From Lentzea aerocolonigenes (GTDB lineage: Bacteria > Actinomycetota > Actinomycetes > Mycobacteriales > Pseudonocardiaceae): a DNA stretch of 64,000 nt. This document shows, in pieces, positions 1-7,676 of the stretch. Both the position numbers and the translations under genes were made by a program. The notes beneath the pieces are model-generated. The model worked only from the letters and a program-made list of their open reading frames with translations, ran no database searches and was not told the DNA's origin. How positions within the stretch are numbered: the stretch's first letter is position 1; the number at the start of each line of letters is the position of its first letter. The stretch covers positions 248,001 through 312,000 of the forward strand of contig NZ_BBOJ01000014.1 of assembly GCF_000974445.1 (NCBI RefSeq), given 5' to 3'.

Positions 1-7
1 TTCGGGA

Positions 8-1156
8 CTACGGTCGCGAGCGCCGTGCGGCCAGTGCCGCCGTCAGCAGCGTGACGTGCTCGATCCGCGTCGGGTCCAGCCCGGTCAACTCGGCGACCCG
101 CCGCAGCCGGTAGTCGACGGTGTTCGGGTGCACGTGCAGCTCGGTCGCGGCAGGACGCCGTGACCCGCGCCGGAGGTAGACCTCCAGCGTCTGCACCAGT
201 TCCTCGGTCAACGGCTCCACAACGGAGGCCAACGGTCCGAGCGCCGCGCTCGGCCGGGACAGCTGGTACTCGAGCAGCACGTCGGTGAGCCGGTACAGGC
301 CAGGACCCGACCGCACGGCCACGGCGAGGACCTCGCGCGCGAGCCCGGCGGCGGCCGCGACCCCGGAGGGGGAGGCCGCGACCGCCGCCACCGTGATCGG
401 TACACCCGCGGCCTTGGCGACGTCGGCGACGATCCGGTCCACGCGGTCGTCCTCGCCGGGCAGCAGCGCGATCCCGCCGTCCGGGGTGAGCGAGGACAGC
501 ACCGGCTCCCGGCTGTGCCGCTCCAGCTCGGTCCGCAGCCGGCGCAGCTTCCGGCGCCCGGCGATGGCCGCGTCCACACCGGCCAGCAGCTCGTCGGGAT
601 GCGGCGGCACGTGCAGCGCCAGCACCACGAGCGGTCCGGACACCTCCGCGGACCCGTCGAGCAACGCGGCCAGCAACGTGTGCCGCGCGGACCTCTCGTC
701 GTCGAACATCGTCTGCCGCTCGTCGAGGTACCCGGCGCTCACGACCGGAGTCACGAGCTGGAGGTACCGCAACGCCAACGCGTTCAGCGCCAGCACCTCC
801 CCGACCTCCTCGGGCCGCGCCTCGGGCACCAGCGACTCCCACACGACCTGGATGCCCACGTGGTACGCCGTGAGCACCACGTCGATCGGCACGCCCTCCT
901 CCGCCCGCCGTGCCGCCGACTCGCGCAGGAACCGCAGCTCGTCCTCGGACGGCAGCTCACCGCTCCCGAGCACCTGGGCGAAAGCGCGCAACGCGTGTTC
1001 GACGACCCGGAAGATGTCGCCCTGGAGCTCCTCCGCGGGCAGCTGGGCGTACGCGGGAACGCGCTCGACCAGCGACGCGATCACCTGCCGCACGAAGGAG
1101 GGCAGCTCCGCGACGATCCGGTCGGCCACCGGACGTCCGCCGATCACGTAGGACAT
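8..1156 (-). CDS. PucR/CdaR-type transcriptional regulator
   Basis: A 382-residue cytoplasmic regulator. The C-terminal 60 residues form the PucR-type helix-turn-helix; its signature HVHPNTVDYRLRRV is visible near residue 340. The N-terminal half is an all-helical sensor-like region. Family members respond to small metabolites and usually control a neighbouring catabolic or biosynthetic operon. It is the last gene on the PQQ strand, 18 bases after pqqB, so it probably belongs to the same transcript and may regulate PQQ or sugar-oxidation genes. That role is inferred from position only. The ATG lies inside a small hairpin (1155-1174) and no clear Shine-Dalgarno is seen, which suggests coupling to or occlusion by pqqB translation. 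Confidence 0.85.
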   Translation of the reverse strand: MSYVIGGRPVADRIVAELPSFVRQVIASLVERVPAYAQLPAEELQGDIFRVVEHALRAFAQVLGSGELPSEDELRFLRESAARRAEEGVPIDVVLTAYHVGIQVVWESLVPEARPEEVGEVLALNALALRYLQLVTPVVSAGYLDERQTMFDDERSARHTLLAALLDGSAEVSGPLVVLALHVPPHPDELLAGVDAAIAGRRKLRRLRTELERHSREPVLSSLTPDGGIALLPGEDDRVDRIVADVAKAAGVPITVAAVAASPSGVAAAAGLAREVLAVAVRSGPGLYRLTDVLLEYQLSRPSAALGPLASVVEPLTEELVQTLEVYLRRGSRRPAATELHVHPNTVDYRLRRVAELTGLDPTRIEHVTLLTAALAARRSRP

Positions 1157-1174
1157 CCGCCGATTCTGGCGGAT
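1155..1174 (-). promoter_or_regulatory. Hairpin over the regulator start codon
   Basis: Perfect 7-bp arms (1155-1161 and 1168-1174) with a 6-base loop between the pqqB stop and the regulator ATG. The ATG is partly inside the stem, so the hairpin could limit translation of the regulator unless pqqB ribosomes open it. Role inferred. Confidence 0.4.
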
Positions 1175-2053
1175 CTACAGCTCGATCACCGTGCCGTCGA
1201 GCGGAACCTCGACGCCTGCCTCCCGCAGCTTGAACGACTCCGGCGACGACGGATCCAGCACCGGGTTGGTGTTGTTGAGGTGCGTGTAGATCCGCCGCAC
1301 CTCCGGAAACCGCCGCAGCTCCGGCAGACTGGCCGTGATCGGCAGGTGCCCCATCGCGGCCTGGCCGGACGAGCTGCCGGTCGCCGAGCCCATCTCCGAG
1401 GCCGCGTAGAACGTGCCGTCGAGCAGCACGCAGCCGGCCTGCGCCACCACCTCGTCGAAGCCTTCCGGCCACGACGCCAGACAGGGCGCGTAGACCAGCA
1501 CACCTCCCGAAACCGGGTCCTCGAACCTGTACGCCACCACCCAGCGGCTGTCCACAGTGGACGAGCGGGCGTACTTCGGGCGCTTGCCGCTGATCGGGAT
1601 CGCCGTGACGAGCAACCCGCCGAGGTCGAACTGATCCGCGTCCACCTCGCGCCACGCCACCGGTGCGTAGCCGTCGATCACCGTGCGCAGGTCGAACTGG
1701 TCCCGCAACGCGTGCAGGACCGTACCGGGCGCCCACACCGTCAGCCCCGTCCCGCCGCGCAACGTCAGCAGACCCAGCGTGTGGTCCAGCTCGGCGTCGG
1801 TGAACAACGCCCCGCGCACCGGGGTGTCGCGCGGTCCGGGACCGGGGTTCAGGAAAGAACACGCGGCGATCTGGGTGCGGATGTCCGGTGAGGCGTTGAC
1901 CAGCCACCAGTCCGTGCCGTTGCCGCTGATCGCGAGGCAGTCCTGCGACCGCGACGGCAGCGAGCCCGACCGGGCGCGCACGCACAGGGCGCAGGCGCAG
2001 TTCCACTGGGGGAAGCCACCGCCTGCCGTGGTGCCGAGCAGGACGGCTCTCAC
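1175..2053 (-). CDS. pqqB: Pyrroloquinoline quinone biosynthesis protein PqqB
   Basis: A 292-residue metallo-beta-lactamase-fold protein, the usual PqqB length. The N-terminal zinc-site motif PQWNCACALC and the C-terminal signature THLNNTNPVLD are both present. PqqB is thought to hydroxylate tyrosine in the cross-linked PqqA-derived intermediate before PqqC acts. The GTG start overlaps the pqqE stop by GTGA (2050-2053), so the two are translationally coupled. The frame stays open further upstream, but that part overlaps pqqE and does not resemble PqqB. Here pqqB is last in the operon, unlike the classical pqqABCDE order. Confidence 0.95.
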   Translation of the reverse strand: MRAVLLGTTAGGGFPQWNCACALCVRARSGSLPSRSQDCLAISGNGTDWWLVNASPDIRTQIAACSFLNPGPGPRDTPVRGALFTDAELDHTLGLLTLRGGTGLTVWAPGTVLHALRDQFDLRTVIDGYAPVAWREVDADQFDLGGLLVTAIPISGKRPKYARSSTVDSRWVVAYRFEDPVSGGVLVYAPCLASWPEGFDEVVAQAGCVLLDGTFYAASEMGSATGSSSGQAAMGHLPITASLPELRRFPEVRRIYTHLNNTNPVLDPSSPESFKLREAGVEVPLDGTVIEL

Positions 2054-3129
2054 GGCATCTTCCTCATGGCCATCGCGGGAACCTCGGGCGGTGCCATCTC
2101 GGTCTCCAGGATCAGGTCCACAGTGGACCGCGCGGGGGACAGCGAACAGACCGGGTCGGTCGCGGCGGCATCGCCCGTGAGCTGGAAGGCCTGGCAGCGG
2201 CAGCCGCCGAAGTCGATCTCCTTGCGCGGGCACGAGCGGCACGGGTACCGCATCCACTCGAAGCCGCGGAAGGCGTTGAACGACGGCGAGTCGTGCCAGA
2301 TGTCGTGCAAGGACTTCTCCCGCACGTTCTCGATCTTCAGCGTCGAGATCACCGTGGCGGCGGGGCAGGGGAGGACGTCACCGTTCGGCGCGACCGTCAG
2401 CTGCCGGGCTCCCCACCCGTACATGCACGGTTTCGGGTGGGCCTCGTGGTAGTCCGCGATGACGTAGACGATCTCCATTCGCCCGCGCAGCCGTTCCTGC
2501 GCGGCGGCGACGACCGGGTCCGCGGCGGCGAGCTGGTCGCGTGTCGGCAGGAGAACGGCCCGGTTGCGCAGCGCCCAGCCGTAGTACTGGGTGTTGGCGA
2601 GCTCCAGGCGCTCGGCGCCCATCTCCTCCGCCATCGCGATGATGCCGGCGACGTTGTCGAGGTTCTGCCGGTGCAGCACGGTGTTGACCGTCAGCGGCAG
2701 GTCCTCGTCACGAACGAAGGCGGCGGCCTGCACCTTGCGGTCGAACGCCTTGATGCCCGCGATCCGGTCGTTGCCCTCGCGGGTCGCGTCCTGCAACGAG
2801 AGCTGCACGTGGTCGACGCCGCGCGCAGCCAGGTCCCGCAACCTTTCCCGGGACAGGCCCACTCCGGACGTGACCAGGTTGACGTAGCAGCCGAGGCTGT
2901 TCGCGTGCGTCACCAGCTCGGGCAGGTCGGGCCGCAGCAACGGTTCGCCGCCGGACAGGTGGATCTGCAACGCGCCGAGCGACCGGGCCTGGTCGAACAC
3001 GCGCCGCCAGTCCTCGGTCGAGAGCTCCGCGTCGCGCCGCACCAGCTCGACGGGGTTCGAGCAGTAGCCGCACTGCAACGGGCACCGGTGCGTCAGCTCG
3101 GCCAGCAGTCCGAAAGGAGCCTCAGCCAT
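2050..3129 (-). CDS. pqqE: PqqA peptide cyclase PqqE (radical SAM/SPASM)
   Basis: A 359-residue radical SAM enzyme that joins the Glu and Tyr side chains of PqqA in the first step of PQQ synthesis. The SAM cluster cysteines C16, C20 and C23 lie in CPLQCGYC near the N-terminus. The C-terminal SPASM region carries further cysteines (for example in PCRSCPRKEIDFGGCRC) for auxiliary Fe-S clusters. The ATG at 3129 starts MAEAPFGLLAELTHRC and overlaps the end of pqqD by 8 bases. PqqD presents the PqqA peptide to this enzyme, which fits the gene order. Confidence 0.97.
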   Translation of the reverse strand: MAEAPFGLLAELTHRCPLQCGYCSNPVELVRRDAELSTEDWRRVFDQARSLGALQIHLSGGEPLLRPDLPELVTHANSLGCYVNLVTSGVGLSRERLRDLAARGVDHVQLSLQDATREGNDRIAGIKAFDRKVQAAAFVRDEDLPLTVNTVLHRQNLDNVAGIIAMAEEMGAERLELANTQYYGWALRNRAVLLPTRDQLAAADPVVAAAQERLRGRMEIVYVIADYHEAHPKPCMYGWGARQLTVAPNGDVLPCPAATVISTLKIENVREKSLHDIWHDSPSFNAFRGFEWMRYPCRSCPRKEIDFGGCRCQAFQLTGDAAATDPVCSLSPARSTVDLILETEMAPPEVPAMAMRKMP

Positions 3130-3400
3130 CGACGTCCACCACCCTCCGCTCGACCAGGCGAGCGACCAGCGAGGCGATGTCCGCGGGTTCGACACCGTCG
3201 TACTCGTCACCCAGGACGAGAGCGATGTCCCCGACGGAACGCACGCCATCACAAAGTGACACAACGGAAGCAGCGGTCTCGTTCAGCACCAGCACACCCT
3301 CCGGGAACAGGACGACGTGCGCGGAGCGGATCTGGTCGTACGTGCACTTCACCCCGCGCCGGATGCGCGGCACGGCGTCCAGCGCGACGGCCGAGATCAC
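3122..3400 (-). CDS. pqqD: PQQ peptide chaperone PqqD
   Basis: A 92-residue PqqD, the RiPP recognition element that binds PqqA and delivers it to PqqE. The start PRIRRGVKCTYDQIRSAHVV and the core VLFPEGVLVLNETAASV match the family. It starts at GTG 3400, sharing GTGA with the pqqC stop, and ends inside the pqqE start region, so C, D and E are coupled. In some organisms PqqC and PqqD are fused; here they are separate. Confidence 0.95.
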   Translation of the reverse strand: MISAVALDAVPRIRRGVKCTYDQIRSAHVVLFPEGVLVLNETAASVVSLCDGVRSVGDIALVLGDEYDGVEPADIASLVARLVERRVVDVDG

Positions 3401-4092
3401 GGCTTTCCCTTGCCCGAGTAGTAGTCGACGGCGTCCAGCACAGCGCGTAAGACGTCGCATTTGAACGACAACGCGGCGATGGCCGCGAGCTGTTGCTCCC
3501 TGGTCCGTGAGTGCTCGACCACGATGTCCAGAGTGGCCCGTCCCTCCCCGGCGACCGCCTCGATGCGGTTGGTGAAGTAGGCGAAGCCCTCCTCGGCGAT
3601 CCACGGGTACTGCTCCCGCAGCGCCGCCAGACGCCTGCGCATCAACGCACCCGAGAACATCTCGGTGAGCCCGGAGGCGATCGCCTCGACCCACGGCTTG
3701 GTGCGCGCGAAGTTCACGTAGGCGTCGACGGCGAACCTCGTGCCGGGCAGCACGTGGCGTTCGTCGAGCACCTCTTCCCTCGTCAGCCCAACGGCTTCCG
3801 CGAGCCGGATCCAGTTCTCGGCGCCACCCTCTCCCGGTTGGGTGCCGTCGTGCCAGATGATCCGCTCGCGCCACTGCCGCCGGATTTCCGGCGACGGGCA
3901 GTTGGAGAGGATCGCGGCGTCCTTCTGCGCGATGCAGCGCTGGTAGTACCAGCGGTTCGCGGCCCACGCCTGCAGCTCGTGCTTGCTCAGCTGGCCGGCG
4001 TGCATGCGCAGGTGGAACGGGTGGCTGTCCCAGTACCGGGGTGCGAGGGCGCGCAGCTCGGCGACGAACTCCGCGGGGGCAACGGCAGTCAT
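3397..4092 (-). CDS. pqqC: Pyrroloquinoline quinone synthase PqqC
   Basis: A 231-residue PqqC (heme-oxygenase-like fold), the cofactor-free oxidase that closes the ring and oxidises the intermediate to PQQ in the last step. Length is normal. Family stretches are easy to see: RYWDSHPFHLRMHAGQL, NRWYYQRCIAQKDAAILSN, HDGTQPGEGGAENW and YAYF-type motifs. A GAGGAG ribosome site precedes the ATG. It lies 76 bases after pqqA, behind a G+C-rich hairpin that may limit read-through from pqqA. Confidence 0.97.
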   Translation of the reverse strand: MTAVAPAEFVAELRALAPRYWDSHPFHLRMHAGQLSKHELQAWAANRWYYQRCIAQKDAAILSNCPSPEIRRQWRERIIWHDGTQPGEGGAENWIRLAEAVGLTREEVLDERHVLPGTRFAVDAYVNFARTKPWVEAIASGLTEMFSGALMRRRLAALREQYPWIAEEGFAYFTNRIEAVAGEGRATLDIVVEHSRTREQQLAAIAALSFKCDVLRAVLDAVDYYSGKGKP

Positions 4093-4124
4093 GGACGCAA
4101 AACTCCTCGGTTCACCAGGAGGAA

Positions 4125-4156
4125 CCGGGGCTCCCGGCAGGAGGTGGGAACCCCGG
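4125..4156 (-). terminator. Attenuator-like hairpin between pqqA and pqqC
   Basis: Eleven-base arms (4125-4135 and 4146-4156, one mismatch) flank a 10-base loop in the pqqA-pqqC gap. There is no T-tract. In known pqq operons the short pqqA message is made in excess over the enzyme genes; a partial terminator here would have that effect. Confidence 0.45.
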
Positions 4157-4168
4157 CGCGGAGCAACG

Positions 4169-4291
4169 TCAGCTGCGGGCCGCGTAGGCCGTGACCTCCA
4201 TCGGCGTCTCGAAGTCGCGGAAGTCGGGCTTCACCCACTCGCGCTTGACCTCGGGAAGCTTCGTCTCGGTGGTGGGGACTGCAACGTTCAT
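4169..4291 (-). CDS. pqqA: PQQ precursor peptide PqqA
   Basis: A 40-residue precursor peptide. The C-terminal half, REWVKPDFRDFETPMEVTAY, has the conserved W-x-K-P and the essential E-x-x-x-Y motif; Glu32 and Tyr36 are the residues cross-linked by PqqE and become PQQ. It is longer than the usual 22-29 residue PqqA because of an N-terminal extension. The ATG at 4291 has a good GAGGAG site 6 bases upstream. The frame is open further upstream, but only this start has a ribosome site. It heads the minus-strand operon A-C-D-E-B. Confidence 0.95.
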   Translation of the reverse strand: MNVAVPTTETKLPEVKREWVKPDFRDFETPMEVTAYAARS

Positions 4292-4623
4292 GGCGCAACT
4301 CCTCGGGTCTCCGGCCAGCGAGCCCGAAGTGGGCAGGCGTGGCACTTTTCCGTGGGTGCGGCGGCGAACCACACGGTATGTCCTCCGCACCACCGAGGTC
4401 CAGACCGTACAGAAAGTTCCCTGAAGTCATCGGATGAGCGCCTCGATCCGCAGACGTGTCAAACCGATGAACGGCGCAGTCGTACACCTCAGGCGTACGA
4501 GTGCGCCGTTCATCCGTCGCGACACATCGGAGGACCTTTGCCTGTGTGCACGATGTGTGCTTGGGTGGGCACGCCCTGCAACGCCGCCGCAGACACTCAC
4601 GAGCGGACCAAAGGAGAGCACAC
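4292..4623. promoter_or_regulatory. Divergent promoter region, pqqA / sugar dehydrogenase
   Basis: The 332 bases between pqqA (minus) and the PQQ dehydrogenase (plus) hold no convincing gene. Both promoters must lie here. The most striking element is a long inverted repeat at 4466-4514. Exact -35/-10 boxes could not be assigned. Confidence 0.7.
4466..4514. promoter_or_regulatory. 20-bp-arm inverted repeat, candidate operator
   Basis: The arms GATGAACGGCGCAGTCGTAC (4466-4485) and its complement (4495-4514) match at 19 of 20 positions around a 9-base spacer. It sits about 110 bases before the dehydrogenase ATG and 175 bases before pqqA. A terminator is unlikely between divergent genes, so an operator or a leader hairpin is more probable. 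The PucR regulator downstream is a candidate binder. Confidence 0.6.
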
Positions 4624-5658
4624 ATGCGTGCTCGTCGCATCGCAGCCGCGGCAGCCTGCACTGCCGCAGTCGCAACCCTCTGCGTCGTGCCGGCCTCGGC
4701 TCAGGGTGATCCCTCGGCACTCGCCGAGCGGACCCTCGCCACGAAGCTGGACATCCCGTGGGACATCGAGTTCCTGCCGGACGGCAGCGGAATCTTCACC
4801 GAACGGGACACCCGCAAGATCAAGAAGATCAAGGGCACGACCGTGACCGAGCTGGACACGGTCGAGCAGGCCCAGACGACCGGTGGTGAAGGAGGCCTGC
4901 TGGGCCTCGCCGTGTCGAAGACCTTCGCCACGGACAACTCCGTCTTCATCTACTACTCGACGGCGAGCGACAACCGGATCGCCAAGCTCCAGCTCGGCGG
5001 CACCCCGCAGCCGATCGTCACCGGGATCCCCAAGAACCGCTACCACAACGGCGGCGGACTCGAGTGGGGTCCGGACGGCTTCCTGTGGGCCACCACGGGC
5101 GACGGCCAGAACACCGCCAACGCGCAGAACTGGAACTCGTTGGGCGGCAAGGTGCTGCGCTTCGACACCGCGGGCAAGGCCGCTGCCGGCAACCCTCGCG
5201 CCGGCAGCGTCGTGTACTCGATCGGCCACCGCAACGTCCAGGGCATCACGTGGGTCGGCAACACCGCGTACGCCACCGAGTTCGGCAACAGCAAGACCGA
5301 CGAGATCAACCGCATCGAAGCCGGCAAGAACTACGGCTGGCCGACCTGTGAAGGCAACTGCAGCACCGCCGGCATGACCAACCCGGTCAAGACCTGGAGC
5401 ACCAGCCAGGCAGGCCCGTCCGGCATCGCGTTCTACAAGAACGCCCTGTACGTCGGCGCGGTCACCGGCAAGCGCGTCTGGAAGATCCCGGTGAACGGCA
5501 CCTCGCTCGGCACCCCGCAGTCGGTGTTCACGAGCTACGGCCGTGTGCGCGCGGTGGCTCCCGCGCCGGACGGCACGTTGTGGCTCGGCACGTCCAACCA
5601 GGACAACAACGGTTCACCGAGCTCGAACGACGACCGGATCATCTCCACCGACGGCTGA
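4624..5658 (+). CDS. Secreted PQQ-dependent sugar dehydrogenase (Asd/GdhB type)
   Basis: A 344-residue soluble-type glucose/sorbosone dehydrogenase (beta-propeller). A Sec signal peptide occupies residues 1-26, ending PASA before QGDP. Family motifs follow: LDIPWDIEFLPDG, TGGEGGLLGLAV, RYHNGGGLEWGPDG, SIGHRNVQGITW, EFGNSKTDEINRIE and NYGWP. Members bind PQQ and calcium and oxidise aldoses outside the membrane. An AAGGAG site precedes the ATG; an upstream in-frame ATG lacks one. Divergence from the pqq operon ties it functionally to the cofactor made next door. Confidence 0.93.
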   Translation: MRARRIAAAAACTAAVATLCVVPASAQGDPSALAERTLATKLDIPWDIEFLPDGSGIFTERDTRKIKKIKGTTVTELDTVEQAQTTGGEGGLLGLAVSKTFATDNSVFIYYSTASDNRIAKLQLGGTPQPIVTGIPKNRYHNGGGLEWGPDGFLWATTGDGQNTANAQNWNSLGGKVLRFDTAGKAAAGNPRAGSVVYSIGHRNVQGITWVGNTAYATEFGNSKTDEINRIEAGKNYGWPTCEGNCSTAGMTNPVKTWSTSQAGPSGIAFYKNALYVGAVTGKRVWKIPVNGTSLGTPQSVFTSYGRVRAVAPAPDGTLWLGTSNQDNNGSPSSNDDRIISTDG

Positions 5659-5661
5659 CCG

Positions 5662-5761
5662 TCACCCATCCGAGTGCTTCCTGAACGGCACGCGGGGACC
5701 TCGCGTACTCCACAACGGTACGTGGGGTCCCCGCGTGCCGTCAGCAGACACGGATGGGTGA
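5662..5761. terminator. Nested bidirectional terminator
   Basis: A perfect 16-bp stem (5685-5700 with 5726-5741) sits inside a second perfect 11-bp stem (5662-5672 with 5751-5761). It lies between two convergent genes and can serve both. The inner arm shares ACGGCACGCGGGG with the hairpin after ispH at 56216-56266. Confidence 0.8.
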
Positions 5762-5764
5762 GGG

Positions 5765-6931
5765 TTAGTTACGAGCTGCGGGCATCCGGCGGAGCTGGTC
5801 CAGCACCGCCGGATCCTGCAGCTGCATCCACTGGATCACCTCGGTGTAGGTGGCGCACACCGTTTCCGGCTTGTCGCACACGTACTCGAGGAACTGCTCC
5901 ATGGCGTTCGAGAACGCCGACCCGTTCCACTCGTTGAAGTGATTGCCGACCACGATCGGCGCGCGGTTGCCGTTCAGCGCGGCCTGGTGCACCGACTTGT
6001 ACGTGTCGAAGACGATCTGGGTGAACTCCGGCGCGCGTCCCGGTTCGTCCTTCGCCTGGTTGAGCGAGTACCAGAGGTTGAAGTCCATCATCACGACCTG
6101 CTTGCCGAGCGCCGGCACCCGCACCTCGGGCATCGGGAACTCGTACAGTCCGTTTTGGACGGACGGCCACTGCACGCCGAGCGCGACCTTGCTGGTGTCG
6201 TAGACCAGACCGTTCGCGGCCATCGCGGGGAAGGCCTGGTCCCAGTTGCCTTCCAGGCACGGCGTCCGTCCACCCCGGACAGCGCCGTCGGGCAGCTTGA
6301 ACCCGGCCGCCCGCGCCTTGTCGACGATCTGCTTGAACTGGGCCAGTTCCTCGTTCCACGCCTTGTTGTCCCACTTGTCCACCGACGGCTGCGTGCCGCC
6401 GGAGCAGAAGTGGCCGTTGTAGTGCGTGCCGATCTCGTGGCCGTCGTCGATCACCTGGTTCAGGTAGCCGATGCGTGCCGCGATGTCCTGCCTGCTGCCG
6501 CCGAACGAGATGTCGGAGACGCCGCGCTTGAGCCCCGCCGGCGGCTGGTACTGCATCTTGTCCTGGTCGGACAACATGTACACGCCCGACAGAAGACCGG
6601 TGACGTGGGCGTTCTTGGCCTTGGCGATCGGCAGGACCTTGTCCCAGTGCTGCTTGGACACCGCGCCGTCGAAGGAGAACAGCACGAACTGCGGCGGCTT
6701 CTCACCCGGTGCGAGCTTGTGCATCCACGGCTGCTTCTGGATCTGCTCGGGGGTGGGAGCGGGCACCGTCGGCGTCGGTCCGGCGTCCTTGGGGGCGGGC
6801 AGCCGCGGTGCCATCGGCAACGGACCGGACTCCGCCTGGTTCTCCGGCTCCTTGCGCGACCCGAGGGTCATCACCATCGCAAGAACCAGCCCCAGTGCCA
6901 GGCCCGTGGTCAACCATCCCCACCGTTTCAC
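5765..6931 (-). CDS. Membrane-anchored polysaccharide deacetylase-like protein
   Basis: A 388-residue protein with one N-terminal transmembrane segment (about residues 7-24), then a Pro-rich linker, then a deacetylase-like domain. FVLFSFDGAVSKQHWDKVLP resembles the NodB-like start, and GHEIGTHYNGHFC carries an H-x-x-x-H metal-site pattern. Such NodB-fold enzymes remove acetyl groups from cell-wall or surface glycans. It is convergent with the dehydrogenase. The start MKRWGW is clear, but its ribosome site is weak. The substrate is unknown, and some members of this group are probably inactive. Confidence 0.75.
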   Translation of the reverse strand: MKRWGWLTTGLALGLVLAMVMTLGSRKEPENQAESGPLPMAPRLPAPKDAGPTPTVPAPTPEQIQKQPWMHKLAPGEKPPQFVLFSFDGAVSKQHWDKVLPIAKAKNAHVTGLLSGVYMLSDQDKMQYQPPAGLKRGVSDISFGGSRQDIAARIGYLNQVIDDGHEIGTHYNGHFCSGGTQPSVDKWDNKAWNEELAQFKQIVDKARAAGFKLPDGAVRGGRTPCLEGNWDQAFPAMAANGLVYDTSKVALGVQWPSVQNGLYEFPMPEVRVPALGKQVVMMDFNLWYSLNQAKDEPGRAPEFTQIVFDTYKSVHQAALNGNRAPIVVGNHFNEWNGSAFSNAMEQFLEYVCDKPETVCATYTEVIQWMQLQDPAVLDQLRRMPAARN

Positions 6932-6983
6932 ACTTAAGGAGACGAATGGTCACCCGAACGGGTTGCGCGGAGGAAGCAATTGG

Positions 6984-7676
6984 TCACGCAACGGGTTCGG
7001 CGATCACCACTCGGTTCGCCTCGTACCCCTGCTGTCCGCCGATCCACGTGCCGCCGCAGGTGACCAGCACCAACCGGTGCGGGCCGCGCGGGCCGAAGAA
7101 CTCGACGGCGCGGGCCGGGAGCTCCTCCTTGCGGACCGTCTCAATCTGCTTGATGCGGAACTTGAACTCCTTGCCCGCGCTGTCGGAGATCACGACCTCG
7201 CGGCCGTTCTGCGCCTGCCACAGCTCCGCGAACGGGCCCTTCGCGCCCTTCCAGTCGACGTGGCCGGCGAGCACCGTCGCGCCTTCCGCGCCGGCGATGT
7301 CCGTGCCCCACCAGGTCGCCTCGCCGATGCCGTCGGGTACGGGCAGCACGCCGTTCTTGACCTCCTTGCGCACCAGCGTGGCCGAACCGCCCGCGGGCAG
7401 CCGGACCGAGCCGGGACCCGTCTTGGGCGGCGCGGGCGCCTGCGCCGGCGGGTCGGCCGGCTTGGCGTTGGCCGTGTTCGCCCCGCCGGCCAGGCCGGTC
7501 AGGTCGGCGCCGCGACCGGTGCTGAGGCTGTCCGCCACCGGGCCCGGTCCGACCACGGGAATCTCGTCCGCGATCGCTCGTCCTTTGAGGATCTCGGTGT
7601 CGGTGTTGGTGACCAGCACGCTGGTGGCGGCGACGCCTGCCACCAGCACGCCGGTCAGAAACGCCTTGGGACTCAC
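6984..7676 (-). CDS. Class F-like sortase
   Basis: A 230-residue membrane-anchored transpeptidase. The N-terminal hydrophobic segment is around residues 5-24, followed by a Pro/Ala-rich linker. The catalytic pieces are in order: TVLAGHVDW (His), LVLVTCGGTW (Cys) and a C-terminal NRVVIAE Arg. The TCGG form is typical of class F sortases of actinobacteria. The GTG start at 7676 overlaps the stop of the surface-protein gene by GTGA, so the two products are made together and that protein is a likely partner or substrate. Confidence 0.85.
   Translation of the reverse strand: MSPKAFLTGVLVAGVAATSVLVTNTDTEILKGRAIADEIPVVGPGPVADSLSTGRGADLTGLAGGANTANAKPADPPAQAPAPPKTGPGSVRLPAGGSATLVRKEVKNGVLPVPDGIGEATWWGTDIAGAEGATVLAGHVDWKGAKGPFAELWQAQNGREVVISDSAGKEFKFRIKQIETVRKEELPARAVEFFGPRGPHRLVLVTCGGTWIGGQQGYEANRVVIAEPVA

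Noticed and set aside
515..3450. Long plus-strand frames opposite the regulator and pqqB/pqqE
   Set aside because: High-GC antisense shadows of recognised genes; low-complexity translations.
2050..4291. Mycofactocin rather than PQQ cluster
   Set aside because: The precursor has the PqqA E-x-x-x-Y core rather than a Val-Tyr end, and PqqB and PqqC are present.
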